From contig JBALVX010000002.1 in the NCBI GenBank assembly GCA_036961295.1, forward strand, positions 625,185-689,184: 64,000 bases of DNA, read 5' to 3'. Of the stretch, positions 8,679 through 16,982 are shown piece after piece. The stretch comes from JAGPUQ01 sp036961295. Its GTDB lineage: Bacteria; Pseudomonadota; Gammaproteobacteria; Pseudomonadales; Porticoccaceae. The notes under the pieces were generated by a model. The model did no database searches, was not told the DNA's origin, and saw only the letters and a list, made by a program, of their open reading frames with translations. Both the position numbers and the translations under genes were made by a program. Position 1 is the stretch's first letter; every line of letters begins with the position of its first letter.

Positions 8679-9887
8679 ATGAATTTTGATTTTTCCGAAA
8701 AAGCCGAACAGCTAAAACTGCGCTTAGAACAGTTTATGAATAAAGAAGTGTATCCGGTCGAACACCAGTACGCGGAATACCTGAAAACTGCCGAAAACCC
8801 CTGGGCCAGTCCGCCCCTGATGGTAGAGCTAAAAGCCAAGGCGAAACAAGAAGGCTTATGGAATTTATTTTTGCCCGCCCACCACCGCGAAGACGGTTTG
8901 ACTAACCTAGATTACGCGCCACTGGCAGAAGTGATGGGCCGAGTACTATGGGCGCCGGAAATTTTTAACTGTAATGCTCCCGATACCGGCAATATGGAAG
9001 TGTTTATTAAATATGCAACGGAAGCGCAAAAGGAAGAGTGGCTGCAGCCTTTGCTCGCAGGTGAAATTCGCTCCGCCTTTGTGATGACCGAACCCGACGT
9101 GGCAAGTTCTGATGCCACCAATGTGCAATGCTCGATTGTGCGCGACGGTGACGAGTATGTTATCAATGGTCGGAAATGGTTTATTACCGGCATCATGCAC
9201 GACGATTGCAAAATCATGATCGTGATGGGCAAGACCGATCCCGATAATCCCAACCGACATATTCAGCAGTCGCAAATTCTGGTACCAAAGGATACTCCTG
9301 GCGTAACGATTGTTCGCCCCTTATCCACCCTGGGTTACTTCGACCCTCCCCTGGGACATGGCGAAATTAATTTTGAAGACGTGCGGGTGCCGGTGGAAAA
9401 TATTTTATTGGGTGAAGGCCGGGGCTTTGAAATTGCCCAGGGGCGTTTAGGACCGGGCCGTATTCATCATTGCATGCGTTTAATTGGCTGTGCCCAGCGC
9501 GCGTTGGAACTAATGTGCAAGCGCGTCGAAGAGCGCGCCACCTTTGGCACCAAGCTGAGCGAGTATCAATCCATTCGTGAAGATATAGCGCAATCGTATT
9601 GCGATATTGAGCAGGCGCGTTTACTGACCTTGCGCGCTGCCGAAAAAATAGATCGGGAAGGCACTAAGGCCGCGCGGGATTTAATCGCCGCTATTAAAAT
9701 CGTCACTCCCTCGATGACGCAGCGAGTGATTGATCGGGCGATACAGGTGCACGGTGCGGGTGGCCTAACCGAAGATTATTTTCTCGCCGAAGCCTTTAAC
9801 TACGCTCGGCAAATTCGCTTTGCCGATGGCCCGGATCAAGTGCATATGATGCAATTGGGTCGTTCCCTGGTTAAAAAATATAATTAA
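8679..9887 (+). CDS. ACAD10/ACAD11-like acyl-CoA dehydrogenase
   Basis: FAD-dependent acyl-CoA dehydrogenase, 402 residues. Motifs: FVMTEPDVASSDATN and VINGRKWFITG (FAD/substrate site), RIHHCMRLIG, and near the C-terminus VHGAGGLTEDY and RFADGPDQVHM. In classical medium-chain enzymes the catalytic base lies in a Y-E-G-T motif; here the aligned stretch is A-D-G-P, a signature I associate with the ACAD10/ACAD11 branch that processes 4-phosphooxyacyl-CoA. The next gene, 23 nt downstream, encodes the matching kinase-fold partner, which is fused to the dehydrogenase in animal ACAD11. Good Shine-Dalgarno (AGAGGAAGTAGGG) before the ATG. Probable operon with the four genes that follow. Confidence 0.92.
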   Translation: MNFDFSEKAEQLKLRLEQFMNKEVYPVEHQYAEYLKTAENPWASPPLMVELKAKAKQEGLWNLFLPAHHREDGLTNLDYAPLAEVMGRVLWAPEIFNCNAPDTGNMEVFIKYATEAQKEEWLQPLLAGEIRSAFVMTEPDVASSDATNVQCSIVRDGDEYVINGRKWFITGIMHDDCKIMIVMGKTDPDNPNRHIQQSQILVPKDTPGVTIVRPLSTLGYFDPPLGHGEINFEDVRVPVENILLGEGRGFEIAQGRLGPGRIHHCMRLIGCAQRALELMCKRVEERATFGTKLSEYQSIREDIAQSYCDIEQARLLTLRAAEKIDREGTKAARDLIAAIKIVTPSMTQRVIDRAIQVHGAGGLTEDYFLAEAFNYARQIRFADGPDQVHMMQLGRSLVKKYN

Positions 9888-9910
9888 TGAGTTATTGAGG
9901 TTACAGATAA

Positions 9911-10972
9911 ATGACCACAGCAATTGATCATTTGCCAGAAGCTCGCTTGAGTGAATATTTGGCTGCGCATATCGATGGTTTTGGAACATTGCTTAGCGCA
10001 GAAAAATTTGAGGGTGGGCAGTCCAACCCAACTTTTTTGTTGACCACCGACACCGCGAAATATGTTCTGCGCAGCAAGCCACCGGGTGAATTACTGCCTT
10101 CCGCTCACGCGGTCGATCGAGAGTACCGGGTTATGAAAGCGCTGGCCGATACACCGGTGCCAGTACCCACCACGCGACATTTGTGTGAAGACGACGACAT
10201 TATTGGGCGCATGTTTTATGTGATGGACTGCGTCGATGGCACGGTTTATTGGGATGCGAGCCTCGCGGGCAAATCGCCGGAAGTGCGCGGGCAAATGTAC
10301 GACCAAATGAACCAGGTGCTGACCCAGTTACACCAGGTTGATGTGTCTGCGGTCGGTTTGGATACCTTCGGTAAGCCGGGTAATTATTTCGAGCGGCAAT
10401 TAAATCGCTGGGGTAAACAGTACAAAGCAGCGGAGACCGAAACCATTCCAGAAATGGAACAGTTAATGGAGTGGCTGGCGGCCAATATGCCCGCCGACGA
10501 TGGCCGCGTATCGTTAATTCACGGCGATTATCGTTTGGATAATATGATGTTTGCTAATGACGCTACCAACGATAATAAGCCAACAGTACTAGCCGTGCTC
10601 GATTGGGAATTATCCACTCTGGGTCATCCGTTTTCCGATGTTGCCTACCAGTGTATGCAACTGCGTATGCCCGCCGATCCGGCACTGGGTAATCTCAGTG
10701 GTTTGGCTGGTCTGAATCGCAAAGCTCTGGGCATCCCTTCGGAAGAAGAGTACGTCGCCAAATACTGCGAGCGCATGGGTTTAGATGAAATCCCTAATTG
10801 GTCGTTTTATCTGGCCTTTAGTTTTTTCCGATTTGCCGCGATTTTGCAGGGCATTATGAAACGCTATCAGGATGGCACTGCTTCCAGCACGGAGGCACTT
10901 AGCTATGGCCGTATGACGCGACCCATGGCGGAAAAAGCGGTGGAGTTCTTGCGCGAACAGGGCGAGCTATAA
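9911..10972 (+). CDS. ACAD11-type phosphotransferase (aminoglycoside-phosphotransferase fold)
   Basis: Kinase-like fold of the APH family (PF01636), 353 residues. Seen: nucleotide-binding loop region FEGGQSNPTFLL with Lys/Arg in KYVLRSKPPGELL, catalytic loop LIHGDYRLDNMMF (H-x-D-x4-N) and metal-binding LDWELSTLGHPFSDVAY. This subfamily resembles the kinase half of mammalian ACAD10/11 and LvaA of levulinate catabolism, which phosphorylate the 4-hydroxyl of hydroxyacyl-CoA so that phosphate can be eliminated. Its place directly behind the ACAD11-like dehydrogenase supports the same job here. It is not likely to be an antibiotic resistance enzyme. Confidence 0.9.
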   Translation: MTTAIDHLPEARLSEYLAAHIDGFGTLLSAEKFEGGQSNPTFLLTTDTAKYVLRSKPPGELLPSAHAVDREYRVMKALADTPVPVPTTRHLCEDDDIIGRMFYVMDCVDGTVYWDASLAGKSPEVRGQMYDQMNQVLTQLHQVDVSAVGLDTFGKPGNYFERQLNRWGKQYKAAETETIPEMEQLMEWLAANMPADDGRVSLIHGDYRLDNMMFANDATNDNKPTVLAVLDWELSTLGHPFSDVAYQCMQLRMPADPALGNLSGLAGLNRKALGIPSEEEYVAKYCERMGLDEIPNWSFYLAFSFFRFAAILQGIMKRYQDGTASSTEALSYGRMTRPMAEKAVEFLREQGEL

Positions 10973-11053
10973 ACTATTTATGTGCCCGTTAATTAACAAT
11001 TAATTACTAACTAATTAAAGAACACGATGAATATAAACTTTTGAGGAAAGATA

Positions 11054-12031
11054 ATGAAAGCATTGGTGTGTGAAGCCTACGGCAAAGTAGAGGATTTAGT
11101 GTATCGGGATATGCCCGACCCTATACCCGGTACCGGAGAAGTGTTGGTTAATATCGAAGGCATCGGTGTGAATTTCCCCGATGGCTTGTTAGTGGAAGGA
11201 AAGTACCAGTCGAAACCGGAAACACCGTTTATGCCCGGTGGCGAATTTTCCGGTACGGTTAGCGCTCTGGGCGAAGGTTCCAGCGATTTTTTAGTAGGTG
11301 ATCGAGTACTTGGCTGGCAATCGGGTTTTGGTGCCTATGCGGAGAAAATTGCGGTGCCAGAAAGCGTTATTTATAAAATGCCCGAGAGCATGTCTTTTGA
11401 TCAAGGTGCAGCATTAATTTGCGCAACTGCGACTGCCCACCACGGGCTCAAGCAGCGCGGGCGATTAAAAGCCGGTGAAACTTTGGTGGTGCTCGGCGCT
11501 GCGGGTGGCACCGGAATCGCCGCCGTACAAATTGGTAAAGCCATGGGCGCACGGGTGATTGCGGTGTGTTCAACCGATGAAAAAATTGCGTTTGCCAAAA
11601 CCCAGGGTGCAGACGATGGTATTAATTATTCTCAACAAGACCTTAAGCAAACTATTAAGGATTTAACCGACGGTCGTGGTGCCGATGTAGTTTACGACGC
11701 CGTTGGTGGTGACGCCTTTGATGCCTGCTCCCGAGCGATGGCCTGGGATGGTCGTTTGTTAATTGTGGGTTTTGCGTCCGGGCGTATTCCGACCTTGCCG
11801 GTGAATTTAACCCTGGTAAAAGGTTATTCGGTGGTGGGTGTATTTTGGGGAGCCTTTACCCAAAAACAACCGAAGGATCATGCCGACAATATGCGCGAAT
11901 TATTTCAGTGGTTTGAACAAGGTAAAGTGGTACCGGTCATCGACAAAGTGTTTAGTTTGTCGGACGGTGTCCAGGCTATCAAGCATGTCACCGGGCGTGG
12001 TGTTAAGGGCAAGGTCGTAATTCGTCCTTAA
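11054..12031 (+). CDS. NADPH:quinone oxidoreductase-family protein (zinc-free MDR)
   Basis: Medium-chain dehydrogenase/reductase of the quinone oxidoreductase type, 325 residues. N-terminal GroES-like domain (IEGIGVNFPDGLLVEGKY, GGEFSGTV), then a Rossmann domain with VLGAAGGTGIAAVQIGKAMG and CSTDEK. No zinc-ligand cysteine cluster, as usual for this branch. It likely reduces quinones, enones or enoyl thioesters with NADPH. GAGGAAAG Shine-Dalgarno just before the ATG. It follows the dehydrogenase/kinase pair by 81 nt and precedes two SDRs, fitting a fatty or hydroxy acid breakdown operon; the actual substrate is unknown. Confidence 0.88.
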   Translation: MKALVCEAYGKVEDLVYRDMPDPIPGTGEVLVNIEGIGVNFPDGLLVEGKYQSKPETPFMPGGEFSGTVSALGEGSSDFLVGDRVLGWQSGFGAYAEKIAVPESVIYKMPESMSFDQGAALICATATAHHGLKQRGRLKAGETLVVLGAAGGTGIAAVQIGKAMGARVIAVCSTDEKIAFAKTQGADDGINYSQQDLKQTIKDLTDGRGADVVYDAVGGDAFDACSRAMAWDGRLLIVGFASGRIPTLPVNLTLVKGYSVVGVFWGAFTQKQPKDHADNMRELFQWFEQGKVVPVIDKVFSLSDGVQAIKHVTGRGVKGKVVIRP

Positions 12032-12068
12032 ATCAGGAAATAAATCCAGGCAGATAAAAGGCAATCAT

Positions 12069-12854
12069 ATGAAGACAGCCCCTATTGATGCTCCGAGCTA
12101 CAATCTAAGTGGCAAGGTCGCGCTGGTCACCGGAGCCTCCAGTGGTTTTGGTGAGCACTTTGCCCGCGTATTAGCCGCAGCAGGTGCAAGGGTTGTGGTG
12201 TGCGCCCGCCGTGAAGATCGGCTTGAAACATTAGTTGACGCAATTGCTGCGAGCGGGGGAGAAGCTCTTGCCGTGGCCATGGATGTGACGGATGCGGGTA
12301 GTGTTGCAGCAGGATTTGAAGCCGCCGAACAAAACTTTGGGCCAGTGACCGTATTAATCAATAACGCCGGTGTGGCCGTACCCAAACAAGTTCATAAAAC
12401 CAGTGAGCAGGATTGGGATTTTGTTATAGATACCAATCTTAAGGGGGCGTGGTTGGTCGCTGCCGAAGCGGCGCGGCGTATGGTGGCGGCTGGTAGTGGC
12501 GGTGCGATTGTGAATATTGCTTCGGTACTGGGTTTGGCCACCAGTATGGGCCACGGTGTTTATGCCACTTCCAAAGCAGGTGTGATTCAGCTGACTAAAC
12601 ATATGGCCCTGGAGCTGGCGGTAAAAAATATTCGTGTCAACGCGATTTGTCCTGGTTATTTCAAAACTGAAATGAACGACGAATATTTTGCAAGCGAAGC
12701 AGGGAAGCAATATATCGCCTCAACGCCGGGCAAGCGCCTGGGAGAGATGCAGGAAATGAACGGGCCCTTATTGTTATTGGCCAGCGATGCGGGTTCATTT
12801 ATTAATGGCATTGCTTTGCCCGTCGATGGCGGACATTTGGTCACGTCGATATAG
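12069..12854 (+). CDS. Short-chain dehydrogenase/reductase (SDR)
   Basis: Classical SDR of 261 residues acting on an alcohol/ketone with NAD(P). Cofactor motif VTGASSGFGEHFARVL, ARR at the end of beta-2 suggesting NADP preference, NNAGVAV, catalytic Ser in NIASVLGLATS and YATSK, C-terminal LLLASDAGSFINGIALPVDGG. Sits 37 nt after the quinone oxidoreductase and is followed by a second SDR, so the operon offers two separate oxidation/reduction steps. Possibly a hydroxyacyl-CoA or ketone reductase; substrate inferred only from context. Confidence 0.88.
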   Translation: MKTAPIDAPSYNLSGKVALVTGASSGFGEHFARVLAAAGARVVVCARREDRLETLVDAIAASGGEALAVAMDVTDAGSVAAGFEAAEQNFGPVTVLINNAGVAVPKQVHKTSEQDWDFVIDTNLKGAWLVAAEAARRMVAAGSGGAIVNIASVLGLATSMGHGVYATSKAGVIQLTKHMALELAVKNIRVNAICPGYFKTEMNDEYFASEAGKQYIASTPGKRLGEMQEMNGPLLLLASDAGSFINGIALPVDGGHLVTSI

Positions 12855-12904
12855 ACTTTAATTAAATAGTTAAGTGAACAAAAAGTTAAACGGGAAAATA
12901 ATTG

Positions 12905-13675
12905 ATGAAAACCCAATACGATTTTAGCAATCAGGTAGTGATGATCACCGGTGCTGGTTCTGGCTTTGGTAAATTAGCGGCCCAGCGTTTTGCCGCCGCC
13001 GGAGCAAAGCTAGCCATTTGTGATATTAACGCCGCATCAGTTAATGCCGTTGCCGAACAATTACAGGCCGAGGGCGCAGAGGTCATGGCCAGCGCTTGTG
13101 ATGTCAGTTCGCCAGAACAGGTTGAAGCATTTGTTACGGCTTGTCATCAACGTTTTGGTCGCATCGACGTGGGTATTAATAATGCCGGTATCTCCCACGC
13201 AAAACTACGTTTGCATGAGACCGATCTCGATATGTGGGACAGTACCATCAACGTCAATTTGAAAGGCGTGTATTTATGTATGAAACACCAGCTCGCTGGA
13301 ATGGTAAAACAAAATAGCGGTGCTATTGTTAATATCAGTTCGGCGGCTGGCATTATGGGTGCGCCTTTTATTAGTGTTTATAGCGCCAGCAAGCACGGCG
13401 TGATCGGTTTAACTAAATCTGCTGCACTCGAATACGGGCGCAAGGGCATACGGGTCAACGCTATTTGCCCGGCGTTTACCTTAACTCCCTTGGTGGAAGC
13501 CACTATTGCATCGGGAACCGGTAAAAGCCGCGAAAACCTCGAAGCTGGAAACCCTATGCGACGCCTGGGAGAAATGGATGAAGTCGTGCAGGCCATCATG
13601 TGGGCGGCCTGCGACGACAATAGTTTTATGAACGGCGCGGTGATTCCCATTGATGGCGGTTTGGCCGCTACCTAA
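12905..13675 (+). CDS. Short-chain dehydrogenase/reductase (SDR)
   Basis: Second SDR of the operon, 256 residues from the ATG at 12905 (a TTG lies one codon earlier). ITGAGSGFGKLAAQRF cofactor loop with CDIN after beta-2 (acidic, suggesting NAD), NNAGISHAK, ISSAAGIMGAP and YSASKHG catalytic motifs, and a normal C-terminus ending IPIDGGLAAT. Different cofactor signature from its neighbour, so the two are not interchangeable copies. Closely followed by pdxH at 11 nt, meaning pdxH may be read from the same transcript. Confidence 0.88.
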   Translation: MKTQYDFSNQVVMITGAGSGFGKLAAQRFAAAGAKLAICDINAASVNAVAEQLQAEGAEVMASACDVSSPEQVEAFVTACHQRFGRIDVGINNAGISHAKLRLHETDLDMWDSTINVNLKGVYLCMKHQLAGMVKQNSGAIVNISSAAGIMGAPFISVYSASKHGVIGLTKSAALEYGRKGIRVNAICPAFTLTPLVEATIASGTGKSRENLEAGNPMRRLGEMDEVVQAIMWAACDDNSFMNGAVIPIDGGLAAT

Positions 13676-13686
13676 GGTTTAAGATT

Positions 13687-14337
13687 ATGTCTATCGGATA
13701 TCGACGGCGAGAATATCGCTACGGGACCTTAACAAGAGAGTCGCTGAAGGATTGTCCTTTCGAGCAATTTCAAGCTTGGCTCGACGATGCCCTGGCGTCG
13801 CCGATTAAGGACCCCACCGCAATGACGGTCGCGACTCTCGATGAGGAAGGAAGCCCCGTGCAACGGGCGGTGCTATTAAAGGGTTTTGATCAGCAAGGTT
13901 TCGTGTTTTATACCAATCTTGGCGGCCATAAGGCGGAGCAAATAAAGAATAATGCCAGGGCCAGTTTGCATTTCCCCTGGTTTTTGCTGGATCGCCAGGT
14001 CAGTGTTAGCGGTCGAGCGGAACTGGTATCGCGACAGGACGTTGAAAACTACTTCGCCGATCGACCTCGCGAAAGTCAGTTAGCCGCCTGGGCCTCGCGG
14101 CAAAGTTCACCCATCGCCTCGCGAGAGGAACTGGAGGCCGCCTTTACGTATTACCAACAAAAATTTGACGGTGGGGATGTACCCCTGCCAGATTTTTGGG
14201 GAGGCTTTCGCGTCGTGCCCGAGAAGTTTGAATTTTGGCAGGGCGGTGAAATGCGTTTGCACGATCGTTTTCAATATCTGCCGGACGCCAGTGATGATAA
14301 GGCCTCGGGCTGGACAATCACCCGGCTCGCACCTTAA
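13687..14337 (+). CDS. pdxH: Pyridoxamine/pyridoxine 5'-phosphate oxidase
   Basis: FMN-dependent oxidase making pyridoxal 5'-phosphate, last step of vitamin B6 synthesis and salvage, cytosolic dimer. 216 residues, near the E. coli length of 218. Motifs: TVATLDEEGSPVQRAVLLKG, FYTNLGGHKAEQI, ARASLHFPWFLLDRQVSVSG, the family's SRQSSPIASREEL stretch and the C-terminal signature WGGFRVVPEKFEFWQGG then RLHDRF, ending RLAP. 11 nt after the preceding SDR. Confidence 0.96.
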   Translation: MSIGYRRREYRYGTLTRESLKDCPFEQFQAWLDDALASPIKDPTAMTVATLDEEGSPVQRAVLLKGFDQQGFVFYTNLGGHKAEQIKNNARASLHFPWFLLDRQVSVSGRAELVSRQDVENYFADRPRESQLAAWASRQSSPIASREELEAAFTYYQQKFDGGDVPLPDFWGGFRVVPEKFEFWQGGEMRLHDRFQYLPDASDDKASGWTITRLAP

Positions 14338-14347
14338 TGAAACTTTT

Positions 14348-14400
14348 TTTGGGCGGGGCTCCTTATTTGGCGCGAGGCTCTTTTTTGGCGCGAGACTTAG
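14348..14400. repeat. 18-bp tandem repeat, about 3 copies
   Basis: Three consecutive degenerate units of about 18 bp (unit like TTTGGCGCGAGGCTCTTT) at 14348-14365, 14366-14383 and 14384-14400. They fill the gap between pdxH and the next phosphatase gene and end 10 nt before its ATG. Units 2 and 3 are nearly identical; unit 1 is more diverged. Confidence 0.75.
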
Positions 14401-14410
14401 ACACACAATA

Positions 14411-15025
14411 ATGACTCGTTTACATTTAATTCGTCATGGCGAAACCGCATGGAATGCCGAGGGACGTGTTCAGGGGCAGACCGACGCCAGTCTTAATAAT
14501 ACCGGGCGCGAACAGGCCTCAGCTTTAAAACACGATCTTACTGATATTCCCATTGCCCGCGTTTATGTGAGCTCCAGTGTTCGCGCGCGCGACACGGCGA
14601 CCCTGGCTTTCGGCCACTTGTCGGTGGAATTTATTTATCTCGACGAACTGCGGGAAATTTATTTGAGCGACTGGGAAGGGCAACTGTATTCCGAGGTAGA
14701 GCTTACTCATCCACAGGAAGTTCATCATTTCCGCAATGCCCCTCATCAATTTAATTACCCCGGAGCTGAAACATTTTTGCAGTTACAGGCGCGCGGTTTA
14801 GCGGCGGTGCAGGATATTATTCAGCAAAGCCAGGGGCTTGACGTTGCGGTGGTCAGTCACGGTGCCTGGATCAAAGCGGTGCTCTCGTATTACGAAGGTC
14901 GGCCCTTGAGTGAGTTTTGGCAGCCACCGCGAATGCACAACTGTTCCCACAGCATTTTGGAAACCGCGCCGGGCGGGGATAAGCCCCGAATTACCCGCTA
15001 CGCCGGTCAAGTAATGGCTTTGTAA
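14411..15025 (+). CDS. Histidine phosphatase family protein (phosphoglycerate mutase-like)
   Basis: 204-residue histidine phosphatase with an intact active site: LHLIRHGETAWN at the N-terminus, SSSVRARDTA, the acid Glu region LREIYLSDWEG, and the second His in VAVVSHGAWIKAVL. Could be a CobC-like or GpmB-like phosphatase acting on small phosphoesters; sequence does not separate these. The ATG at 14411 sets RHG near residue 9 as expected; the frame is open far upstream but that part overlaps pdxH and is not coding. Unlike the phosphatase at 7905, both catalytic histidines are kept. Confidence 0.88.
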   Translation: MTRLHLIRHGETAWNAEGRVQGQTDASLNNTGREQASALKHDLTDIPIARVYVSSSVRARDTATLAFGHLSVEFIYLDELREIYLSDWEGQLYSEVELTHPQEVHHFRNAPHQFNYPGAETFLQLQARGLAAVQDIIQQSQGLDVAVVSHGAWIKAVLSYYEGRPLSEFWQPPRMHNCSHSILETAPGGDKPRITRYAGQVMAL

Positions 15026-15332
15026 GGAGTCCTCCATAAGCCTTGAGTGCCGATATTAGGCCTGGTTAGTTCGGACTCCAGGCCCACTTATTCACCCCTA
15101 AGTTATTGATTTTGTGGAAGACATCGATTTATCGGTGGCTTGACTTCTATACGTTATTTTCGGATAATGCGGAAGTTACTTAGTATTACTTTATGTTACC
15201 CATCGTTAGATCGACAAGTTTGGCAGCTACGCCTAAGGCGAGGATTGTCGAGCGCGGGTTTCGTTTCTTTGTTGTTCAACTATTTTTCAACCAGCCATAA
15301 GTTTGCGCGCAAGCCGTAAACGGGAGCAGTTA
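15026..15332. other. Intergenic region with hairpins ahead of the BVMO gene
   Basis: 307 nt with no credible gene. Near its start GGAGTCC (15026-15032) can pair with GGACTCC (15073-15079), while GGCCTGG (15059-15065) can pair with CCAGGCC (15078-15084); the two pairings compete. No U-run follows, so this is not a plain terminator. A sigma70-like promoter lies further on at 15140-15168 and a GGGAG Shine-Dalgarno at 15322-15326. Confidence 0.55.
15140..15168 (+). promoter_or_regulatory. Sigma70-type promoter for the BVMO gene
   Basis: TTGACT (15140-15145), 17-nt spacer, GATAAT (15163-15168). Expected start near 15175, leaving a 5' leader of about 160 nt before the ATG at 15333. Confidence 0.6.
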
Positions 15333-16823
15333 ATGGGCGTTAGTGAAAGTGCGAAAATTTTAAAATCTCTGGATACTGGACAGCGCAAGCCCCGGGTGGT
15401 GATTATCGGCACCGGCTTATCCGGCATCGTTATGGGTATGCGTTTAATGGCCGAAGGCTATGACGACCTGATATTGCTTGAGCAGAGCGATCAATGCGGT
15501 GGTACCTGGCACTACAATCAGTATCCGGGTTTGCGTTGTGATGTTCCGTCGCACTACTACCAGTACAGTTTTGAGCCCAGTGCTACCTGGAGCCACCGCT
15601 TTTGTGGCGGCGCGGAAATTCGCGAATACTTTGAACGCATGGCGAAAAAATATCAGGTGTTTGATTGTATCCGTTTCAATACCACCGCCAAACATGCAGA
15701 GTGGAACGGCAGCGAATGGGAATTGGAAACTGGAGCTGGCGATAAACTAGTCAGCGATATTCTGATTTCGGCTGCCGGCATTCTAGTGCGGCCCAAGCAT
15801 CCCGATCTTCCCGGTCTCGACACCTTTGCCGGTAAGGTAGTTCACTCGGCGCGCTGGGATCACGACCTTGAACTCGCCGACAAAAAAGTAGCGATCATTG
15901 GTTGTGGTTCTACCGGTGTGCAAATGCATAAACCGCTGGCCGAGATATGCAGTAAAGTGGTGAGCTTTCAGCGTACACCGCAGTGGGTGTTGCCGGTACC
16001 CAATCGCAAATACACTGCGTTTGGCCATAAACTGTCTGCAAAATTTCCGATTATTTCTAAGTTCTATTACAAAGTGTTTCGCTTTGCTATGGAGCAGATG
16101 ATGGGGCGGGGCATTATTAAGGATGGCTGGTCTCGAAAGATGGTCGGCAAGCTGTGTCAGTGGAATCTGAATACGGTTAAAGATCCTGAGTTGCGGCGGC
16201 GCCTGACACCGAATTACACGGCATTGTGTAAGCGTCTGGTGATGTCCTCGGATTTTTACCCGGTGATGCAGATGCCCAATGTTGAATTGGTGACGGAAAA
16301 TATTGATCGGGTCGAGCCTAAGGGCATCGTCACCAAAGACGGCGTGCTACACGAGCTGGATGTCATTGCCCTGGCCACCGGTTTCCACGCCAACGAATAT
16401 ATGTTGCCGATGACGATGAGCGGTGAAGATGGTTACACCCTGGATCAAGCCTGGGAAAAAGGTCCTCGGGGTTATCGCACCGTGGCCATGCCTAAATTCC
16501 CTAACTTTTTTATGGTAATGGGACCGCATAGCCCCGTAGGCAATTTCTCACTAGCTTCTATCGCCGAAACTCAGTCTGAGCACATTATGCACTTTGTAAA
16601 AATGTGGGCAGAGCGCAAATTTGACAAAATCTCGCCGCGCGAGGACGCCACAGATAAATTTAATGCAGACATGCTCGTTGATATGAAAGACACCGTATGG
16701 ACAACAGGCTGCAGTAGTTGGTATCTCGACGAAAATGGCGTGCCGGGTTCCTGGCCCTGGACCGCGACCAAATTTCGCGGTGATTTAAAAAATCCGCGAG
16801 TGCAGGAATATTTACTCAATTAA
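15333..16823 (+). CDS. Type I Baeyer-Villiger monooxygenase / flavin-containing monooxygenase
   Basis: FAD- and NADPH-dependent enzyme that inserts oxygen next to a ketone (ester/lactone formation). 496 residues from the ATG at 15333, chosen over an upstream TTG because GGGAG sits 7 nt before it. FAD Rossmann motif VVIIGTGLSGIVMG, GGTWHYNQYPG, the BVMO fingerprint F-x-G-x3-H-x3-W-D as FAGKVVHSARWD, NADPH motif VAIIGCGSTGVQ and ALATGFHANEY. Stands alone with its own promoter and terminator, but next to a thiolase/DUF35 pair and behind a dehydrogenase block, suggesting ketone, terpenoid or steroid-type substrates; that is inference. Confidence 0.92.
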   Translation: MGVSESAKILKSLDTGQRKPRVVIIGTGLSGIVMGMRLMAEGYDDLILLEQSDQCGGTWHYNQYPGLRCDVPSHYYQYSFEPSATWSHRFCGGAEIREYFERMAKKYQVFDCIRFNTTAKHAEWNGSEWELETGAGDKLVSDILISAAGILVRPKHPDLPGLDTFAGKVVHSARWDHDLELADKKVAIIGCGSTGVQMHKPLAEICSKVVSFQRTPQWVLPVPNRKYTAFGHKLSAKFPIISKFYYKVFRFAMEQMMGRGIIKDGWSRKMVGKLCQWNLNTVKDPELRRRLTPNYTALCKRLVMSSDFYPVMQMPNVELVTENIDRVEPKGIVTKDGVLHELDVIALATGFHANEYMLPMTMSGEDGYTLDQAWEKGPRGYRTVAMPKFPNFFMVMGPHSPVGNFSLASIAETQSEHIMHFVKMWAERKFDKISPREDATDKFNADMLVDMKDTVWTTGCSSWYLDENGVPGSWPWTATKFRGDLKNPRVQEYLLN

Positions 16824-16835
16824 TTTGAGTTGCAG

Positions 16836-16873
16836 ATAAAAAACCCTGGTGATAAAACACTGGGGTTTTTTGT
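16836..16873 (+). terminator. Rho-independent terminator after the BVMO gene
   Basis: AAAAAACCCTGGTG, a 6-nt loop, then CACTGGGGTTTTTTG: a stem of about 14 pairs with two wobbles and a U-run. The A-run on the other side could let it act in both directions. Confidence 0.85.
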
Positions 16874-16982
16874 TTCACAAGGTTTAAATACCTGTATCCC
16901 CAGATTGTATTCTGCCGGGGCTTACTAATGTTCTACCGGGTGGCTGATAAGCACTCGGCCAACGATTTAATGGAGGTGTAAT

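Noticed and set aside
9911..10972. Aminoglycoside resistance gene
   Set aside because: The fold is shared, but pairing with an ACAD11-like dehydrogenase and the subfamily motifs point to acyl-CoA metabolism.
14165..14410. N-terminal extension of the second histidine phosphatase
   Set aside because: It overlaps pdxH in another frame; the RHG motif sits normally after the ATG at 14411.
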